A stretch of 64,000 nucleotides of DNA from Moniliella sp. 'wahieum' (taxonomy: Eukaryota > Basidiomycota > Moniliellomycetes > Moniliellales > Moniliellaceae), in contig RSEE01000063.1 in assembly GCA_003971905.1 (NCBI GenBank), positions 124,001-188,000 of the forward strand, given 5' to 3'. The position numbers and the translations under genes are program-made. Of this stretch, positions 58,397 through 64,000 are shown in pieces. The notes under the pieces were generated by a model that was given only the letters and a program-made list of their open reading frames with translations, was not told the DNA's origin and made no database searches. Position 1 is the stretch's first letter, and every line of letters begins with the position of its first letter.

Positions 58397-60757
58397 TATA
58401 TACCTCCACATGCACACCAGAGTCCGTCCATAGATGTATCCAATCCATCTGCTCCCTTTTCTCCATCTCACGTTTCCTGACAGGGAAGTGCCCCGGGCCT
58501 TCTTGGTCGCGGCTGCAAAACCTTGGCCGTCAGTCTGGCCTGCACGGCGTGCTGGACAGAAACCTCCTTGGGGATCGCCTTGGAGGGGGCGAAAAGGATG
58601 GGCTGGTGGGAGAGGGGGCAGTCGTCATCGCCGTTGTGGACGTTTGTATTGTGTTTGTGTTTGTGTTTATGCTTGTGGTTTTGGGGTTGGGCTAGACTTC
58701 AAGCTTGAAGCTTGATCGATGATCAGGCTCACGGGCGTGCGCTCGGCAGCGTTCCCCTCGAGGAGGCGCCGCAGTGACGCGGCAGGACAGGGCGGCGTCC
58801 AACTTTCCCCTCAGTTACTCATTTCACGTGGTTGCCGTGTATTGCTTGGGCTGGCGAGGCAGCATTCCGTCCCACCCCCTTTTCCGCTCGTCGCGTGATG
58901 CAGCCAAGCGAGGGCGGCGCACCCAGGCACAACAGCGCACTATTCGTTGGTCCCAGATTGAACGTTCAACGTCTTGGAGGCGTGTGGAGGTCTGAGGCTC
59001 AGGGCGCTCAGGTTAGAACTTGGAACCCTGAGGTTAATGGAAAAGCTTTCTTTTCCCCATTGAAAAGTTCTTAAAAAGCTCAACTCGTGGAGGTAGTATC
59101 TAGTAACTAGTGACTCCTCTTTTGGTTAGCTTTGTGGGCGGCGGCTGCAGACGTCGGTTAGAGCGGGGTGGAGAGGAGGATAGGAATAGTTGGAACCTTC
59201 GCTGTGTTTGCCATATCCTTTGGGTTGGCGGCTGTTACCATCCGGTTACCTAGGGGCTCCCTTGGCGCGTGATGTATGACGCATATCTGAAGCTTGAATT
59301 TGAAATTTGAGGCGAGCACCACAGCGAAGGACGAGCCAGTGCGAACAGCTCGCACGAGAACCAGTCCACTGTAGCTGCACTAGGCACTAGGCACTGGAGA
59401 CTGGACAGGCGAGACTGGTGCTGCGCCTGGTCAGGCAGTTGCCCAGTTGGCGCTGTTGGGTTGGCGCTCGGTCGACGAGAGCGCGAGCTCCTATCCCACA
59501 TTCAACGTTGACGTTCAACGAACGTTCAACTGTGGCTGAGTGGACCGTTCCATTCGGTAACCGGTAACCGGCCGGTAAATACCGATGGTGGAAATGCAAC
59601 GATACATACTGCATGATCGATGATCGCCCTTGCGCCCCGCGGAGGGAACACTGCGAGCCCCTCCTGCTGAGCCTCAGCGCTGAACAACGGTGACCTTGCG
59701 AACGGTTCAAACGATACCAGCCCTACCCACCGTACCTACCGTACCAACGGCCCGTCGGATTGGAGATCCATTTTCTCAGCCCGCAGCACACATTCCGTAT
59801 GAGGTTATCGGTTACTTTCAGTGCATCCGAACAGGACTCGGTCCAGTCTCAGTACACTCACCCTCGCCGGCTCGCCATTTCATAGCGCGTGGCTGGCCGG
59901 CCGACATGGCGGCCAGAGGTGGCCTGTCGCCGGGCAGCTGTCGGCGGGGCAGAGGGGCCAGGTGCCCGTAGCAGATGCGAATAGCTGCGGCCAGTGCGAG
60001 GTGCGTTACGGTGTGCTCTGCCCCACTGCCAGACCCTCCCATGTCGTTCTACATGCCGCGCTGCGCTTACGTACCACGCCCCACTCAGCGATCAGCGCGA
60101 TCGGCGCAGTGGCCCTGTGCGCCGCCGGCGTCCCCAGCCCTCCACCACCGGTTGCCGGGGGCAGCCGGCGCAGCAGCCCCCAATCGAACACCCGTTCCTC
60201 GATCACCGACGATCGCCAATCGGAGGAAGCGCTCTGCGGCGGAGCCATGCCACAGGCCACAGGTCACCGGTCACATGTCACATGTCACCTGCATGGCCAC
60301 AGCAGCATCAATGCACCACACCACACCACTCTCCGACGCCTTGGTCACTAGTCACTAGTCACTTTGGCCCGCCCACCCACCTCCTCCCACCCCGCCCGTG
60401 TACCCGCACACTGCCCCCGGGCGCAAATCGCTGCGGTCCGAGCTCCCTAGCCCCCGCACACGGCCAGTGTGGCGCCGGCGTGCGAGCATGCACTTCTGCG
60501 GCGCATCGCCACAGGGGCGCTGTGCGTGGCTCCGCCACGTCGCCAGTGTTGTGTCCCCTTGCGCGCCCGCTGATTTGCGCCGCCACACTCGTCTGGTGCT
60601 GGTGCCTTCTGCGTTCTGTTTTGGTGCCGACGTGGGTGCTGCGTGGGACATGTGAACCAGAGGCACTGGCTGCTACCTTCACCCTCTCGCCACCTCCTCC
60701 CCTTTCTCCTGCCACCACCTCCACCTCACCTCCACCTCCCTCTCCCTCTTCCACGCC
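58397..60757. other. Intergenic, word repeats
   Basis: No recognisable gene. Words: GTTTGTGTTTGTGTTTATG (58650-58668), CAACGTTGACGTTCAACG (59503-59520), GGTAACCGGTAACCGGCCGG (59557-59576), GTCACATGTCACATGTCACC (60270-60290) and CACTAGTCACTAGTCAC (60346-60362). Overlapping frames at 59821-60785 on both strands are GC-driven. Confidence 0.45.
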
Positions 60758-62125
60758 ATGCACCTCCCTGGCGCTTCTCTCGTGACTGGCCTGGCCCTGG
60801 CCAGCAGTGTCTCTGCCCGTGCCCTCGTGTACCGCGGCAACGGCGCTGCTGCTGCCACGCCTGCCTTTGACCGCCGTGCAGCCAAGACGTCGTCGGTCAG
60901 CGTGGTGACCACCATGCCGCTTGCCTCCAGCGCCCACGGAGCCAGCAGCGCCGGCATCTGGTCCACTGCCAGCCCCCCACCCTTCTCGTACGGCACCCCT
61001 AGCAACACCTTCTTTGGCGTCCAGGGTCGTGGCAAGAACGGTCCCACCAACCCCGACCAGCCTTCGCTCAACACTCCCCTCAACCAGTCGTCTGATGCTC
61101 GTCTTGCTACCCTCAACTCGATTGACGACTGGTGCACCTTTGGTCCCTCTCCTCTCACAACACCGATACCCCCTTGGGGATCTGGAGCAGACAACGGTGG
61201 CCTACTGCACCAAGCAACGCAACAACGCTCGTGTCATTGTACGTTCCTTCAATCTCCCTGTTTTCTTACTGTATGGCTCGATGCGTGAACGTTTCTGACA
61301 TGTGTGCTTTTCTTTACTTTCTTTTCTGGTTAGCCCGACGGCACCGTGACTGCCGTTCAGTTTGTCAAGACACCCCTCTACATCCAGCTGTATGCGCTGG
61401 GTGACTTTGCCAACATCAACCTTGCTCCCGGCGACTCGGGCGGAGAACTTGACCCTCACGGTGCGACCAACATGGGCAACCCTGTGGGTGGCAATGTGAC
61501 GTCGAACATTGTCGATGGCAAGACGGATGTGTTTTACGAGGAGTGGATGAACTACATTTCCTCGTCGGAGATTTGCTTCCGTGTGTGCATTGCCGGTTCG
61601 GACCAAGCCACTCCGTCAGTCGAGTGCCAGCACACGCTGGACGAGATGGGATGCTCGTTTGTCATGGCCCAGCTGCCCCTTACCAACGGGACATTTGAGT
61701 CGTGCGAGGCGGATGCTGCGTACCCTCCTGGTCTGTACCCTCAACCCGACGGGTCCACCTCGACGTTCCAGCAATACTTTTCGGGCATCTACACTGTTGG
61801 CGCTACGGCCTACTCGTTCCAGAATGCGCAGTCGGACCAGGTGACGCCTTCTGCGCCGTACTCCTACCCCACTCCGAGCTCCTGCACCACCACGTCGTCC
61901 ATCAAGAACGGGCTATTGGGCATTGGCTACGTTGCCCCCGCGTCCTCGAGCAAGTCGGCGTCCAAGGGTGCCAGCGCATCGGGCAGTGCATCCAGCAGTC
62001 CATCTGGCTCGGCCTCGGGCTCTTCAAGCACGTCGAGCAAATCCCCCGCTTCGGGCCGAACGTCGTACCTGGGAGCTGGTGTGGCCTTCACCGCTGCCCT
62101 CTTGGCTGGTGTGGCACTGTGTTAA
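60758..62125 (+). CDS. Secreted GPI-anchored glycoprotein, macrophage-activating-glycoprotein-like
   Basis: Begins MHLPGASLVTGLALASSVSA, a signal peptide. The body resembles the basidiomycete family annotated as macrophage activating glycoprotein: FGVQGRGKNGPTNPDQPSLN, SIDDWCTFGP, TVAYCTKQRNNARVI, then after a 95-bp intron (61239-61333, GTACGTTCC to GGTTAG; phase 0) PDGTVTAVQFVKTPLYIQLY, MNYISSSEICFRVCIAG, ECQHTLDEMGCSFVMA, FQQYFSGIYTVGATAYSFQN and PSSCTTTSSIKNG. Several Cys suggest disulphides. A Ser/Ala/Gly stalk and a hydrophobic tail (YLGAGVAFTAALLAGVALC, stop at 62123-62125) fit a GPI anchor. Two small indels lie near 61150-61180 (one in a G-run). The biochemical role is not known to me; the family name is historical. 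Most similar in layout to the surface proteins of wood-decay and mycorrhizal fungi. Confidence 0.82.
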
Positions 62126-64000
62126 CTCGCTTTCCCGTTCCTGGGTAGTGAGCGCGGGGTGGTAGACGCCGAGCGGAGGGAAGAGGCGCGCCATCGCCAT
62201 CGCCATCGCCCACGTTCCCGGCCCTGTTACTTTTTCTGGCTCGCTCCTTCCGCCCTTGTGCGGTCACCTCTGTTGTGTTGTTGTGCGGTGCGCGTTTACC
62301 GTTCACCGCCACGCTCAGTGGGTCCCCAATGTGACCTACTCAGCCTATAGTATCCCCCGTACCTCCCCCCCCCCCCTTCAACCTTTCCATACACACACTG
62401 TTGCCCTTGCCCTTGCCTTTTCCTCGTTCCCCGTTCCCACCATTCCCCCTCCTTCGTTCCCCTTTCTGCCATGTTTCTTATCCCCTCTTCTTCACCGCTC
62501 ATGTGACGGACATTGATTTCTTTCCACCCCACTGACCTAGCCTGAGCTAGGAGATACGTGCCTCATGCATCGCCATATACAATAGACGCTCTTTCCTTCG
62601 TTTTGTTTTCGGTTCAGCGTTGAGTTCAGCGTTCAGCGTTCAGCTTTGTTCTTGTTGTGGTATGTGGTATGTGGTTCGCATCGTTCTTCCCATCCCACTC
62701 CGTTAGGGTGCGGGGGAGGGGGGGTAGAATCTCCCCACTCGTTTTTTTTGCGTGCACACTCAAGTACTCACGCGCGTTGGTCTGCTCTTCCTCGTTTTGG
62801 GTCCCGCTTTGCCTCGTGAAGGTAGTTTGTCTTTCTTTGTCTCTAGGTCTTTGCATCTGTGCATCTGTGCATCTGTTTTCCGCGTGTGGGCCGCTCGGGA
62901 CGCGGGGTTTCCCTGTTGCCTGCGTCTCGGTCGCCTGGACGCAAGTGAAGTCACTAGTCACTTTCCCCTGGTCCAACTTGGAGCGTCTGGGAGCGTTGGA
63001 TCGTGGGAGCGTTGGAACGTTGGTGGCGGCACTGGAAAACAGAGGTGAGGAGATGCGAAGATGTGAAGACGTGGAGATATGGAGATGTGGGGACGGGGAC
63101 GATGTGTGGATGCCAATGAGTTAGAGGTGTGCTGGGTGTTCAATATAGTCTGCACGCTCGTTACTTGCACCCATCCATTCATTTTCGGGGGCGCACAATT
63201 GGGGGCGGTGATGCAGATGCATACGAGGCCATGATCGAACCGACCCAGGATAGATATATACATGGAATAGCTGAGTGTGTAGGAGAGCAGGTGGCGTGAG
63301 AACGATGTGGTTAATGTGGTCGATGGTGACTAGTGACTTCGCTTCCTAGTATACCTGTGTACCTACCTGCCTTGTTAACCTTTTTAAGCGTGCGTTGTTT
63401 GCGGAACAATAAGCGGTATCGTTGCTGGTCGTGGCCATCATATGCACATCAGGACGTATTCGGACAACTTATGGCACGCGGGATCTCCTTGCCTTCCACA
63501 CCTTTCCGCCATCCCATCGTTGGCGTACGCACAAGTCCTACGAGCCCCGAGACGGACGCTGCTAACCCTGGGATTGAGGGGGAGCAGGAGTTTCATCCGC
63601 CACCTGTTAGTCAAGACGGTGTGGAGAACAGACGAGTACAATGAACGTGGTCAGCGGGGGAACAAAACTAAAGATGTCAATATAGCACGGTCACATGGAA
63701 GCGAGCGAGGCTGTACCGAGATCTTCATGCGGCTATAGGGGTCCCAACAAAAAGGAGGCCCCTAAGAGGTAAATGCGGATATTGCCAAGACCATTTCGAC
63801 GCTCGCACGTCCCGTTCCCCAGGCCAGCTTGAGATGGCCCGGCTGGTCGTACCCTTTTCGTCCAACCGCCTTCGCCAAACGGATGTGGTGCATCAGATGT
63901 GAGAGCTTGAGGAAATGGAACGGCTCGCATCGTTTGTTGATGAGCAGAGAGTGGTACGACCGTGTGTACCGGTACAGGATGTATGTCTTGTGTCTCGTTC
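62126..64000. other. Intergenic to window end, no gene recognised
   Basis: Pyrimidine-rich stretches (62360-62480), a GTTCAGCGTTCAGCGTTCAGC run (62623-62643) and GACTAGTGAC words (63328-63340). No conserved coding pattern on either strand. Confidence 0.4.

Noticed and set aside
59821..60785. Overlapping long frames before the secreted glycoprotein gene
   Set aside because: Compositional; they break across palindromic words and carry no signal, domain or intron pattern.

Overview
The window looks like nuclear DNA of a filamentous basidiomycete, most plausibly an Agaricomycete near Rhizoctonia/Ceratobasidium (the lineage is inference; fungus is near certain). The support is a set of fungal housekeeping genes split by short introns of about 50-95 bp that begin GTACG and usually end YAG, a fungal sphingolipid C9-methyltransferase, a GPI-anchored chitin deacetylase, a macrophage-activating-glycoprotein-like secreted protein, and Ty1/copia and Ty3/gypsy retroelements. 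Genes are GC-rich. The long spaces between them hold lower-GC DNA packed with short palindromic words.

Layout: 1-6.2 kb is a graveyard of retroelement remains (copia RT/RNase H relic, gypsy integrase relic, copies of a dispersed repeat). 6.4-8.4 kb holds an SH3-domain protein gene. 8.4-15.5 kb is a gene-poor, lower-GC stretch. 15.5-26.5 kb carries two unrecognised proteins, a Tra2-like RRM splicing factor, an RbAp48/MSI1-type WD40 histone chaperone, and a large protein with a degenerate RNase H fold. 28.9-30.6 kb is an ammonium transporter. 32.7-37.0 kb is a convergent pair of sphingolipid genes, a long-chain-base kinase (+) and the C9-methyltransferase (-). A complete copia element (37437-42697, LTRs identical by eye, 5-bp target duplication GGGTT) sits about 400 bp upstream of the methyltransferase start. 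44.4-45.8 kb is chitin deacetylase. 47.8-50.1 kb (-) is a YTH+RRM RNA-binding protein, presumably an m6A reader. 51.0-53.0 kb (-) is trehalose-6-phosphate synthase. 54.2-56.8 kb is a long Ser/Pro-rich unknown. 60.8-62.1 kb is a secreted, GPI-anchored glycoprotein. The rest to 64 kb shows no gene.

Functional threads are the cell surface and membrane (chitin deacetylase, secreted glycoprotein, sphingolipid modification), stress and nutrient handling (trehalose synthase, ammonium transporter) and RNA/chromatin (Tra2-like, YTH, WD40 chaperone).

Caution: nearly every conserved gene, and the apparently young copia element, reads through several frames because of 1-2 base gains or losses, mostly in homopolymers or dinucleotide runs. 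The simplest reading is uncorrected long-read assembly error rather than mass pseudogenisation. Gene spans below therefore run from the first credible start to the last credible stop, and the protein is described across the frame breaks. Exon boundaries are given only where both splice sites and the reading frame agree.
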